DNA of 21,641 nucleotides from JBFLXN01 sp040755715 [NCBI: Candidatus Edwardsbacteria bacterium] (GTDB lineage Bacteria; Edwardsbacteria; AC1; JBFLXN01), in the NCBI GenBank assembly GCA_040755715.1, contig JBFLXN010000035.1:1-21641 (forward strand), read 5' to 3'. Made by a program: the position numbers and the translations under genes. This document shows, in pieces, positions 14,220 through 21,033 of this stretch (position 1 is the stretch's first letter; every line of letters starts with the position of its first letter). The notes beneath the pieces are model-generated. The model was given only the letters and a program-made list of their open reading frames with translations. It was not told where the DNA came from and did no database searches.

Positions 14220-14334
14220 GAGTGCCCTTCAGTGGAAAAGCCCTTCTGGGCACGATTTCGTCCCGATGAAATCGGGACTCCCCACAGGCAGAAACCCACT
14301 CCCACACCTCGCGGGCAAAAGCCCGCTCCTACAA
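14220..14334. repeat. REP-like repeat cluster on the 3' side of the RAYT gene
   Basis: The unit GAGTGCCCTTCAGTGGAAAA... at 14220-14251 matches 14850-14881 at 30 of 32 positions. It is followed by the palindrome GTCCCGAT-GAA-ATCGGGAC (14260-14278), a degenerate unit (14285-14305), and the hairpin unit GCGGGCAAAAGCCCGCTCC (14311-14329), then TACAA. Read on the - strand the last unit is GTAGGAGCGGGC-TTTT-GCCCGC, the GTAG-plus-hairpin layout known from REP sequences recognised by RAYT proteins. Confidence 0.8.
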
Positions 14335-14835
14335 CTATCCTAAGATTTCATATTTGCACCACCAATATGGATATTCTTGTGGTTCATTGACAATCTCTTT
14401 TCTTACTGGATTATATAAACAATAGTTCATAATTTCAATATAATTTTCATTTTTCCTTATCAGGTGGTCGTAATATTGACTTTGCCAGATCTTGGGAAGG
14501 GTTTTATTGGGTTCAATTTTACTAAATAGCTCTTTTATCTTTTTGCCTATAAAACCTTTAAAACTCATCATTACCTGGGAAAGAGTTTGGTTATCTTCTA
14601 TCTTAAAAACTGTATGAATATGGTCAGGCATAGCAATTACAAAATGTAGTTCTATCCTTCTCAGTTGTTCTAACCATTTGAGCGTATTTAAAATGATTTC
14701 AAAATATTCAGGTCGAGTAAATATCTTGGTCTTTTTATAAGTAGAAGTCGTTATAAAATAATAATAACCAGGGTTTGAAAATCTGCCTTTTCTTAAGAGG
14801 TGAGAACCTTTGGCATAATTTTTTTTTCGTATTAT
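14335..14835 (-). CDS. REP-associated tyrosine transposase (RAYT, Y1/IS200-like), start codon unclear
   Basis: A Y1 single-strand transposase-like protein of the REP-associated group. The MPDHIH motif supplies the HUH metal site, and the NYCLYNPVRKEIV block supplies the catalytic tyrosine. Upstream of MPDHIH the frame stays open and encodes the expected family N-terminus (KNYAKGSHLLRKGRF, then YYYFITTSTYKK), which gives about 166 residues and normal length. No ATG, GTG or TTG occurs in this frame near the N-terminus; the best-placed codon is ATA at 14833-14835 after AAGGGGG. The only ATG start in the frame (14631) would remove the first third of the fold. A run of nine A near 14819-14827 is a likely indel spot. 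It is either a recently inactivated copy or uses a rare start. Near-identical REP-like units lie on both sides. Confidence 0.82.
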   Translation of the reverse strand: MIRKKNYAKGSHLLRKGRFSNPGYYYFITTSTYKKTKIFTRPEYFEIILNTLKWLEQLRRIELHFVIAMPDHIHTVFKIEDNQTLSQVMMSFKGFIGKKIKELFSKIEPNKTLPKIWQSQYYDHLIRKNENYIEIMNYCLYNPVRKEIVNEPQEYPYWWCKYEILG

Positions 14836-14849
14836 CCCCCTTGATGTAG

Positions 14850-14915
14850 GAGTGCCCTTCAGTGGGAAAGCCTTTCTGGGCTTGATGATAATCGTGGGCA
14901 GAAGCCCGCTCCCAC
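14850..14915. repeat. REP-like repeat cluster on the 5' side of the RAYT gene
   Basis: It starts with GTAG at 14846-14849, followed by a unit (14850-14881) almost identical to 14220-14251, then the hairpin unit GTGGGCAGAAGCCCGCTCC (14894-14912), which corresponds to 14311-14329. Order and orientation are the same as in the cluster on the other side of the RAYT gene, so the gene sits between direct repeats. The cluster abuts the HEPN gene stop. Confidence 0.8.
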
Positions 14916-14917
14916 GT

Positions 14918-15415
14918 TTATTCGGCTAATACTTCTTCTATTTTAAGAACAAAATCCTTGGCATCTTCTATAATCCATTCAACTTCATCGTTACTAAGAA
15001 TTTCCACTCCATATTGCTCAATGACTCTGTTTTCTTGTGCCCTTTCCAAAGTTCCTGCATATCTCTGCTCAAGCCCTTTTGCCTTTTTAATATAGTTGAG
15101 ATATTCTGGTTTTACTTGGCCGCGCTCAACATAGAACTTTTTAAGGGCCGCTATAGCGCAATGATGGGCTGTGGCTCGGATACCTATTTTAAATAACGAA
15201 GCTAATACAGCATGATACATAGCATAATATCCACAAATAATCATCCAATCAAATAAACTATTATCAAACATTATTTTCATCGCTCGCAAATTACTATGTG
15301 CTTTATCAATATGTTGCATTGCTCTCTCAATACTCACAGGTATTTTATGAAGATTGGGTTTACCTTCTTTGGGATGAAAACAATCATGTAAAGCTCTCTC
15401 CGTATCTTTAGGCAT
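14918..15415 (-). CDS. HEPN-domain protein, partner of winged-helix nucleotidyltransferase
   Basis: A 165-residue HEPN-domain protein. The central helix pair has the typical DWMIICGYYAMYHAVLASLFKIG pattern, then RATAHHCAIAALKKFYV, and a closing EQYGVEILSNDEVEWIIEDAKDFVLKI. These match HEPN proteins coupled to nucleotidyltransferases. A canonical Rx4-6H catalytic motif is not evident (the equivalent segment reads NRVIEQYG), so ribonuclease activity is uncertain. It overlaps the end of the nucleotidyltransferase gene by 8 bases and is therefore translated from the same message. The pair is probably a toxin-antitoxin-like or stress-response module controlled by the dyads upstream of the partner gene. 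Confidence 0.83.
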   Translation of the reverse strand: MPKDTERALHDCFHPKEGKPNLHKIPVSIERAMQHIDKAHSNLRAMKIMFDNSLFDWMIICGYYAMYHAVLASLFKIGIRATAHHCAIAALKKFYVERGQVKPEYLNYIKKAKGLEQRYAGTLERAQENRVIEQYGVEILSNDEVEWIIEDAKDFVLKIEEVLAE

Positions 15416-16043
15416 ATAATTTACTTCCTTCTTTAATCATCTGCCAAAACAAAAATTCATTATATAAAACTACTCTGTCTTTCCAGAGCTCATCATAAAA
15501 TTCGGTTTTCTTCCTAAAACCCCCTATAAATTTTTCCGTGGTAGTGCTTATTGGCCTTATCTCTAATAACGGGCTTACATCTATCTTAGCTTTATTTAAT
15601 GCCGCTCTCACCTTATTATCTTTTCCTAAAACAACTACCAATATATCTATATCGCTACCTTTAGTCCACTCGCCTCTCGCCACTGAACCAAAAAGGATTA
15701 CTAATTGAATTCTTCTATTTGATAAAGCTATTATATCTTGCGTATATTTTTGCAATAATCTGGCCACTTTTTTGTTTTTATCATAGAATTCCCTTTTTTT
15801 CTCAAGTTCTAAGTATTCAAATATTTTTAGAAGAACTTCGTTTTCCAAATTAGGTCTAAAAAACACCATATTAGACACATCCCGCCTTTTAAACATATCA
15901 TCTTTTACAAATAGACGCAGGGAGTTATCCACATTATTTAACGAAACCTTAGACGAACGCGCGATTTCTCTGAGATGTATTTCTTTAAAAGGGTCTTTTA
16001 AAAAGACTTCCAATATTTTCTTTCTCCTAACCGGTATTAGCAT
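15408..16043 (-). CDS. Winged-helix nucleotidyltransferase, likely autoregulator and partner of the HEPN protein
   Basis: A 211-residue protein joining a DNA-binding and a catalytic domain. Residues 5-65 look like a winged helix-turn-helix (KILEVFLKDPFKEIHLREIARSSK, then NVDNSLRLFVKDD). Residues 85-110 are a charged helix. Residues 115-195 form a nucleotidyltransferase core: LVILFGSVARGEWTKGSDIDILVV with Gly119-Ser120, Asp131 and Asp133, and a third acidic position in KIDVSPL near 154. The DNA-binding domain and two dyads overlapping its own promoter suggest it represses its operon and may neutralise or modify the HEPN partner. AGGTG ahead of the ATG serves as ribosome-binding site. The gene downstream overlaps by 8 bases. 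It lies 116 bases after lepA but has its own promoter. Confidence 0.86.
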   Translation of the reverse strand: MLIPVRRKKILEVFLKDPFKEIHLREIARSSKVSLNNVDNSLRLFVKDDMFKRRDVSNMVFFRPNLENEVLLKIFEYLELEKKREFYDKNKKVARLLQKYTQDIIALSNRRIQLVILFGSVARGEWTKGSDIDILVVVLGKDNKVRAALNKAKIDVSPLLEIRPISTTTEKFIGGFRKKTEFYDELWKDRVVLYNEFLFWQMIKEGSKLYA

Positions 16044-16054
16044 ATTTTATCACC

Positions 16055-16094
16055 TGTTCTATTATATGGAACAACTGTTCTGTATTGTAGAACA
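16055..16094. promoter_or_regulatory. Tandem 19-bp operator-like dyads TGTTCY-N7-AGAACA
   Basis: Read on the - strand, TGTTCT-N7-AGAACA (16076-16094) and TGTTCC-N7-AGAACA (16055-16073) are two dyads with the same half-sites and spacing. Their centres are 21 bases apart, which is two helical turns. The upstream one contains the -10 hexamer and the other lies just beyond the expected transcription start. This is the usual geometry of an autorepressor that binds as a pair of dimers; the winged-helix nucleotidyltransferase encoded next is the obvious candidate. Confidence 0.8.
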
Positions 16095-16113
16095 TTAAGT
16101 AGTGCTTTGTCAA
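16084..16113 (-). promoter_or_regulatory. Sigma70-type promoter of the HTH-nucleotidyltransferase/HEPN operon
   Basis: On the - strand TTGACA (16113-16108) and TACAAT (16089-16084) are separated by 18 bases. The -35 is a full consensus match and the -10 differs at one position. The predicted start of transcription lies between the two dyads, giving a leader of about 35 bases to the ATG at 16043. Confidence 0.75.
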
Positions 16114-16159
16114 TATAATTCTTCACCTTGGTAACCCACAAATTCTTGGGGGAACAAGA

Positions 16160-17956
16160 TTATTCCTTTACCGACAGTGCCACTAAGAAGGCTTCCTGGG
16201 GTATCTCCACATTGCCAACCATTTTCATCCTCTTCTTGCCTTCCTTTTGTTTCTCTAATAACTTTCTCTTACGAGTGATGTCTCCGCCGTAACACTTGGC
16301 GGTAACATTTTTGCGCAATGGTTTTACCGATTCCCGGGCGATAATTTTGCTACCCACCGCCGCCTGAATAATAACCTCAAAGAGCTGACGAGGAATCAAC
16401 TTGCGCAATTTCCCCACCAAAGATTTTCCCGATGAATAGGCTCTCTCTCGGTGAATAATGGTAGAAAGGGCATCCACTGGCTCAGTGTTGATGAGAATAT
16501 CCAGTTTCACTAACTCAGATTCACGATATTCGTAAAATTCATAATCCAAGGAAGCATAGCCTTTGGAAAGAGATTTCAATTTGTCATAAAAATCAAAGAT
16601 AATTTCGGAAAGAGGGAACTCGTAAGTCAAAAGGGCACAGGTAGGGTCAAGGTATTCTAATTTTTTGTAAGTCCCGCGCCTTTCCTGGGATAGTTTCATA
16701 ATATTTCCGATAAACTCAGAAGGGACAATAATCTCCGAAGTGACATAAGGTTCTTCAATTCTCTCTCTTTTGGTTGGCTCTGGTAGATGAGTAGGATTAT
16801 CAATTTCCAGATAAGTTCCATCAGTCATTAAAACCCGGTAGGCCACATTAGGGACAGTAGCAATTAGTGAAAGTCCATATTCTCTTTCCAGTCTTTCCTG
16901 AACAATTTCCAGATGAAGCATTCCCAAGAATCCGCAGCGAAAGCCAAAACCCAATGCTTGCGAAGTCTCTGGTTCATAGAAAAGAGCGGCATCGTTGAGT
17001 TTCAATTTTTCCAAGGCATCACGCAGGGAATAGAAATCTTCACTTTGGGTAGGATAGAATCCCGCATAGACCATTGGCTTAACTGCCTTATAGCCTGGCA
17101 GAGGTGTTAAAGCTGGATTATTTGCTTCAGTAATTGTATCGCCAACCTTTGCTTCAGAAATGGTCTTAATGCCAGCAATCACATAGCCAACTTCTCCAGC
17201 AGAAAGTTCTTCTTTCGCATACATCCCAAGTTTGAAATAACCTACTTCTGCAACTTCATAACATTTCTGATTAGAAAAAAGTTTAATCTGCATTCCTGGT
17301 TTAATCCTTCCTTCTACCACTCTTATATATGGAACAGCGCCCCGATAAGTATCAAACACGCAGTCAAAAATCAAAGCCCGAAGTGGACAAGAGATTTCAC
17401 CTTTCGGGGGGGAGACTTTCTCAATAATGGCTTGCAGAATTTCCTCAATACCACTTCCTTCTTTAGCGCTGGCTAAGAGGATTTCTGAAGGGTCACAACC
17501 CAAAAGTTCAACAATTTGTTCTCTCACTCGCCTAATTTCAGCAGAAGGTAGGTCTATTTTATTGATGACTGGAATAATTACTAAATTGTTGTTAATGGCT
17601 TGATAGAGATTAGCAACAGTCTGGGCTTCTACACCTTGAGTAGCATCAACTACGAGGATAGCACCTTCACAAGCAGCTAAGGAGCGGGAGACTTCGTAGG
17701 AAAAATCAACATGGCCTGGGGTATCAATTAAATTCAGAAGATATTCTTGCCCATCTTTAGTCTGGTAATTCATCCGGATGGGATGCATCTTAATCGTGAT
17801 GCCGCGCTCTCTTTCCAGGTCCATACTGTCAAGAACTTGCTCCCGCATTTCTTTTGGAGGGATGGTATGGGTGAATTCCAAGAACCGGTCGGCTAAGGTT
17901 GACTTACCGTGGTCAATGTGGGCAATGATACAAAAATTGCGGATATGCTCAAGCAT
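16160..17956 (-). CDS. lepA: Elongation factor 4 (LepA)
   Basis: A ribosome-associated GTPase (EF4) that acts on translocated or stalled ribosomes. It is full length at 598 residues. The G domain shows G1 AHIDHGKST (12-20), the RGITIK switch region, DTPGHVDF and NKIDLP. The LepA-specific C-terminal domain is present and ends with [27 protein letters not shown] and [14 protein letters not shown], the diagnostic EF4 tail. There is no Shine-Dalgarno sequence of note before the ATG at 17956. It lies 161 bases after the cysteine desulfurase gene, with a repeat-rich spacer, so it may have its own promoter. No truncation or insertion was seen. Confidence 0.97.
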   Translation of the reverse strand: MLEHIRNFCIIAHIDHGKSTLADRFLEFTHTIPPKEMREQVLDSMDLERERGITIKMHPIRMNYQTKDGQEYLLNLIDTPGHVDFSYEVSRSLAACEGAILVVDATQGVEAQTVANLYQAINNNLVIIPVINKIDLPSAEIRRVREQIVELLGCDPSEILLASAKEGSGIEEILQAIIEKVSPPKGEISCPLRALIFDCVFDTYRGAVPYIRVVEGRIKPGMQIKLFSNQKCYEVAEVGYFKLGMYAKEELSAGEVGYVIAGIKTISEAKVGDTITEANNPALTPLPGYKAVKPMVYAGFYPTQSEDFYSLRDALEKLKLNDAALFYEPETSQALGFGFRCGFLGMLHLEIVQERLEREYGLSLIATVPNVAYRVLMTDGTYLEIDNPTHLPEPTKRERIEEPYVTSEIIVPSEFIGNIMKLSQERRGTYKKLEYLDPTCALLTYEFPLSEIIFDFYDKLKSLSKGYASLDYEFYEYRESELVKLDILINTEPVDALSTIIHRERAYSSGKSLVGKLRKLIPRQLFEVIIQAAVGSKIIARESVKPLRKNVTAKCYGGDITRKRKLLEKQKEGKKRMKMVGNVEIPQEAFLVALSVKE

Positions 17957-18117
17957 AGGAATTTCAAATATTTCCTTATTTAACCACGCATAGACACTCG
18001 TTCCGATGACAATGTCATCGTCAGAGTGAACGAATTTCCTTGAATTACAACAAATTATTTATTGTCTTTCGTGTCCATTCATATTCATTCGTGGTCTCAT
18101 TTTATATGTATATATTC
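17957..18117. repeat. Repeat-bearing spacer between cysteine desulfurase and lepA genes
   Basis: A perfect palindrome CGATGACA-A-TGTCATCG at 18004-18020 is framed by CACTC (17996-18000) and GAGTG (18024-18028), giving an extended hairpin. A degenerate CACGAATGAATATGAATGGACACGAA run (read on the - strand, about 18068-18098, written here only as a type) is related to the ACCACGAA units at 11091-11159. No gene was found. Confidence 0.6.
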
Positions 18118-19278
18118 TTATTTCCCCTTGAATGGCGAAATTTCTCGCAAGCAGGCAATTACTTCAACCAAAACTTCAATCGTGTAGTCAATTTCTTCTT
18201 CAGTATTTTCTCTTCCCAAACTAAAACGGATTGAGCCTTGAGCAGTTGTCGGCGGAATACCCATTGCCGAAAGAACATGCGAGGGCTCTAGAGAACCCGA
18301 AGTGCAGGCAGAACCAGAAGAAACAGCAATACCTTTTAAATCAAGCGAAAGAATAATTGACTCACCCTCCACATATTCAAAACAAAGACTCAAAGTCCCT
18401 GGCAAACATTTCTTCGGATGCCCATTGCGTATTATATGTTTGATTTTATCCTTGATTCCATTATACAACCGTTCACGGAGATTTATCAATCTCTTTTTTT
18501 CTTCCTCCATTTCTGCCAGGGCTAATTCTGTGGCTTTTCCTAAGCCAACAATTCCGGCTACATTCTCTGTGCTGGCTCTTCTATTTCTTTCGTGGTGTCC
18601 GCCGTGAAGTAAAGCATCAATTTTTGTGCCTTTGCGAACATAGAGGGCGCCTACACCCTTGGGTCCATAAATTTTATGAGCCGAGACTGAAAGCAAGTCC
18701 ACTCCAAGTTCTTTCACTTTTGTTGGCAATTTGCCGAAGGTTTGAATTGCATCAGTATGAAAATAGACGCCTTTTGCTTTGGCAATTTTTCCGATTTCTT
18801 CAACAGGCTCAATTGTTCCTACTTCATTATTGGCATGCATAATCGTTACTAAAATCGTCTTATCATTGATTGCCTTCTCAACTTGCGACGGGTCAACTAA
18901 TGCGTGCTCATCCACCGGTAAATATGTTACCCGAAACCCGTGTTTTTCTAAATACTGACAGGTATGCAGGACGGCATGATGCTCAATTTTACTGGTGATA
19001 ATGTGGTCGCCTTTTTTTTTGTTAGCGTAAGCAACGCCTTTGATTGCTTGATTATCCGCCTCGGTGCCAGAGCCGGTAAAAACAATTTCGCTCGTCTCAC
19101 AGCCCAAGGCTTTGGCAATTTTTTCTCTCGCCTCATCAATCGCCACTCTGGCTGTCCGGCCAAGTGAGTGCAAACTGGAGGCATTGCCAAAATTTTCTTT
19201 ATAGTAGGGCAACATTGCCTCCAAAATTTCCGGCCTCATCGGCGTTGTAGCATTGTGGTCAAGGTAGATTGACTTCAT
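18118..19278 (-). CDS. iscS: Cysteine desulfurase (IscS/NifS family)
   Basis: A pyridoxal-phosphate enzyme that takes sulfur from cysteine for Fe-S clusters and tRNA thiolation. It is full length at 386 residues. It opens with YLDHNATTPM. GSGTEADNQAI binds the cofactor phosphate, and IEHHAVLHTC contains the cofactor-stacking histidine. SVSAHKIYGPKG carries Schiff-base Lys202, and SSGSACTSGSLEPSHVL carries active-site Cys325 with the long class I loop. AGGAG about 11 bases before the ATG supports the start. No scaffold gene (iscU) is adjacent. It lies between a transposase gene and lepA; the nearby QueG-like Fe-S enzyme would need Fe-S clusters. NifS and IscS cannot be told apart with certainty without neighbours. 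Confidence 0.95.
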   Translation of the reverse strand: MKSIYLDHNATTPMRPEILEAMLPYYKENFGNASSLHSLGRTARVAIDEAREKIAKALGCETSEIVFTGSGTEADNQAIKGVAYANKKKGDHIITSKIEHHAVLHTCQYLEKHGFRVTYLPVDEHALVDPSQVEKAINDKTILVTIMHANNEVGTIEPVEEIGKIAKAKGVYFHTDAIQTFGKLPTKVKELGVDLLSVSAHKIYGPKGVGALYVRKGTKIDALLHGGHHERNRRASTENVAGIVGLGKATELALAEMEEEKKRLINLRERLYNGIKDKIKHIIRNGHPKKCLPGTLSLCFEYVEGESIILSLDLKGIAVSSGSACTSGSLEPSHVLSAMGIPPTTAQGSIRFSLGRENTEEEIDYTIEVLVEVIACLREISPFKGK

Positions 19279-19309
19279 CTTTCAATTTCTCCTTTCCGGA
19301 TTTACTATG

Positions 19310-19843
19310 TTAGTCCGCTTGGGTTGTAAAATCTATTATCGGATATTTTTGAAATGTAGACATTACCCAATCCATTCCTTTTGTTTCTTTCCAATAACTG
19401 AAACTCGAAAACCTGTAATCGTCCATTCGTTTCACATACTTATGCTTTACAGGATTGTGATGAATATAATTGAAATGCCGCCAAAAATCCTTTCGTGAAC
19501 GAATGCACTTATCCCAATAATTTTGCCAGATCTTACGGCCCTCACTATTTTCCAGCTTGTTAATTTCATACGAAAATCCTGAGTGGATTTTAGATATTAC
19601 CTTTGGCAAGTCAGAACTCTTTAGTGTTTGAAATAGAAGATGATAATGATTATCCAAAATTACCCAAGCAAATATTTTATACCCAGAGTCTTTAAACCAT
19701 TTTCTAACTTTTTCGTACAAAAGTCTCTTATCCAAGTCAGACTCCAGCACAAATTTGTTCTGGTAAGTATGACTCGTCAAGAAATAATACATATTATCTA
19801 AGTATAAATGGAATGGCTGATGTCTTCTAGATTTAAGTTTCAT
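19310..19843 (-). CDS. REP-associated tyrosine transposase (RAYT, Y1/IS200-like), intact
   Basis: A second Y1-type protein, 177 residues and of normal length. It starts with MKLKSRRHQPFHLYLDNMYYFLTSHTYQ in the family style (HLYL..YFLT). AWVILDNHYHLLF carries the HUH histidines, and WRHFNYIHHNPVKHKYV carries the catalytic tyrosine and the NPV signature; RFSSF is the usual C-terminal block. It diverges widely from the protein at 14335-14835 and so represents a different RAYT subgroup. No clear REP units flank it; instead its 5' side is a 24-bp tandem repeat shared with the end of the QueG-like gene, and no good ribosome-binding site is seen. Single chromosomal RAYT copies are usually domesticated and may mobilise only palindromic repeats. 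Confidence 0.9.
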   Translation of the reverse strand: MKLKSRRHQPFHLYLDNMYYFLTSHTYQNKFVLESDLDKRLLYEKVRKWFKDSGYKIFAWVILDNHYHLLFQTLKSSDLPKVISKIHSGFSYEINKLENSEGRKIWQNYWDKCIRSRKDFWRHFNYIHHNPVKHKYVKRMDDYRFSSFSYWKETKGMDWVMSTFQKYPIIDFTTQAD

Positions 19844-19911
19844 AAAATTCTTACGAATTAACTCCGTAAAATTCTTACGAATTAACTCCAGAATTCTTAC
19901 GGATTAACTCT
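19844..19911. repeat. 24-bp tandem repeat, 2.8 copies, covering the QueG-like C-terminus and RAYT leader
   Basis: Copies at 19844-19867 and 19868-19891 are identical except for the last two bases (AAAATTCTTACGAATTAACT as the common start), followed by a shorter variant at 19892-19911. The 24-bp length keeps frame: the repeat encodes the QueG-like tail (ELIRKNSGVNS) and supplies its stop at 19875. It ends directly at the ATG of the RAYT gene. Confidence 0.85.
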
Positions 19912-20975
19912 ACCTTGCGTTTTTTAATAATTTTCTCCAAAGCCCAGGTAGCATGGGTTCTCACCATCGGATTTTTGTCTTTAAGCATTTCTTTTAGAAC
20001 TGGAACAGCCACCGAATCCCCAATATTCCCCAGAGCGATTACAGCATTTCTTTTGATACAATCAAAATGAATCCAGCGAGTCGTCATTTGATTGTTTTTG
20101 TATTTTGTTCTGTATTCTTCCTCTGTCATTTCAAGTAGTGGAATAAGTGGCAAACAAGAGCCAACTTCTCCGTACTTAGGTTTTCTTTCTTTTGGCAGAA
20201 CTCCAGCATTTTTAGGACAAACATCCTGACAGGTAGTGCAGCCATAAAGTCTATTTCCCCAGACTTCACGATATTCCACCGGCAAGACTCCTCGCCGGTT
20301 TGTCAAATACTGTAAGCATTTTGAGACATCAAGAATATATAGTTTTACCCCGCACCTTTGCAAAGGTGCGGGGTTTACTATCGCTCCAGTAGGACAAGAT
20401 TTGATGCAAGCAACACATTCCCCGCAATCTTTTTCTAATAATTCATCTGGTTTCAGTTCAACATTAGTAATGATTTCTCCCAAAACTATTCTTGAGCCAA
20501 ATTCTTCAGTCAAGATTATTCCATGTTTGCCATACCATCCAAGTCCTGAGCGCTGGGCCATTGGTTTTTCAGCTACCGCACCACAGGAGTAAACCTTAAA
20601 TTTGCTCTGCTTGCCTACTTCTTTCCTTAGGAATTTTGCTACTTTTTCTAATCTCTTTTTTAAGTCGTAATAATAGTTTCTCCAGGTATAGCGAGCGATT
20701 CTGCCATAAGGTTCGCCGGGTTTAGTCAAATCTTCTGGTTCAGAAGTAAGATAACATTCTGCTGCCACGATGATTGATTTTGCCTCTGGCAAAACACTTT
20801 TGGGATTACAGAAAGAATCAAATTCTGCAACTTTCCAGTGAGAAGGGATGTAGCCTGACTTGAGCAATTCTTTTAAGTGAAGTGCTGTTTTTTCAAAAGG
20901 CTCAGCGGTAGTGAAGCGAATTACATCAATTCCAACTTCTTTCGCAAAATGTTTTATTTCAGATTCCAGTAACAT
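19875..20975 (-). CDS. queG: QueG-like epoxyqueuosine reductase family protein with HEAT-like tail
   Basis: The family reduces epoxyqueuosine to queuosine in tRNA using cobalamin and two 4Fe-4S clusters. The protein is 366 residues long. AQRSGLGWYGKHGIIL and GSRIVLGEIIT are conserved cobalamin-domain blocks. CGECVACIKSCPTGAI (Cys184, 187, 190, 194) and GCTTCQDVCPKN (Cys246, 249, 253, with Cys220) bind the clusters. The end (NAVIALGNIGD, then NPMVRTHATWAL) is HEAT-like, as in QueG. Two oddities: the usual FVDS segment before EKP reads VYSC, so the catalytic Asp is Ser130; and a palindrome at 20347-20374 adds about ten residues (APLQRCGVKL) between the cluster motif and YILDVSKC. It may be a QueG paralogue of different activity. 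The last residues come from a 24-bp tandem repeat. Confidence 0.85.
   Translation of the reverse strand: MLLESEIKHFAKEVGIDVIRFTTAEPFEKTALHLKELLKSGYIPSHWKVAEFDSFCNPKSVLPEAKSIIVAAECYLTSEPEDLTKPGEPYGRIARYTWRNYYYDLKKRLEKVAKFLRKEVGKQSKFKVYSCGAVAEKPMAQRSGLGWYGKHGIILTEEFGSRIVLGEIITNVELKPDELLEKDCGECVACIKSCPTGAIVNPAPLQRCGVKLYILDVSKCLQYLTNRRGVLPVEYREVWGNRLYGCTTCQDVCPKNAGVLPKERKPKYGEVGSCLPLIPLLEMTEEEYRTKYKNNQMTTRWIHFDCIKRNAVIALGNIGDSVAVPVLKEMLKDKNPMVRTHATWALEKIIKKRKVELIRKNSGVNS
20347..20374. repeat. 28-bp perfect palindrome inserted in frame in the QueG-like gene
   Basis: ACCCCGCACCTTTG is followed directly by its exact reverse complement CAAAGGTGCGGGGT. Read on the - strand it encodes residues 201-210 (NPAPLQRCGV), where QueG proteins such as the E. 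coli one pass straight from PTGAIV-x-P to the DARRC or DVSKC helix. GTAAA occurs on both sides of the palindrome on the - strand, a possible short target duplication. Confidence 0.9.
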
Positions 20976-21003
20976 AGACTTTCAGAAAGATTTCTCAAAC
21001 TTA

Positions 21004-21033
21004 AGCATACCTTAAAAATTAGAAAAAAATCAA
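21004..21033 (-). promoter_or_regulatory. Possible promoter of the QueG-like gene
   Basis: On the - strand TTGATT (21033-21028) and TATGCT (21009-21004) lie 18 bases apart, with a T-rich spacer, and would start transcription about 20 bases upstream of the ATG at 20975. Each hexamer has two mismatches to the sigma70 consensus. Confidence 0.35.

Noticed and set aside
14204-14222. CTCTCA-N7-TGAGAG dyad just upstream of the methyltransferase remnant, considered as a controller-protein operator.
   Set aside because: It overlaps the REP-like cluster, no controller gene is present and there is only one site.
19844-19911. Possible CRISPR array at the 24-bp repeats.
   Set aside because: The copies are directly tandem without unique spacers and no cas gene is near.
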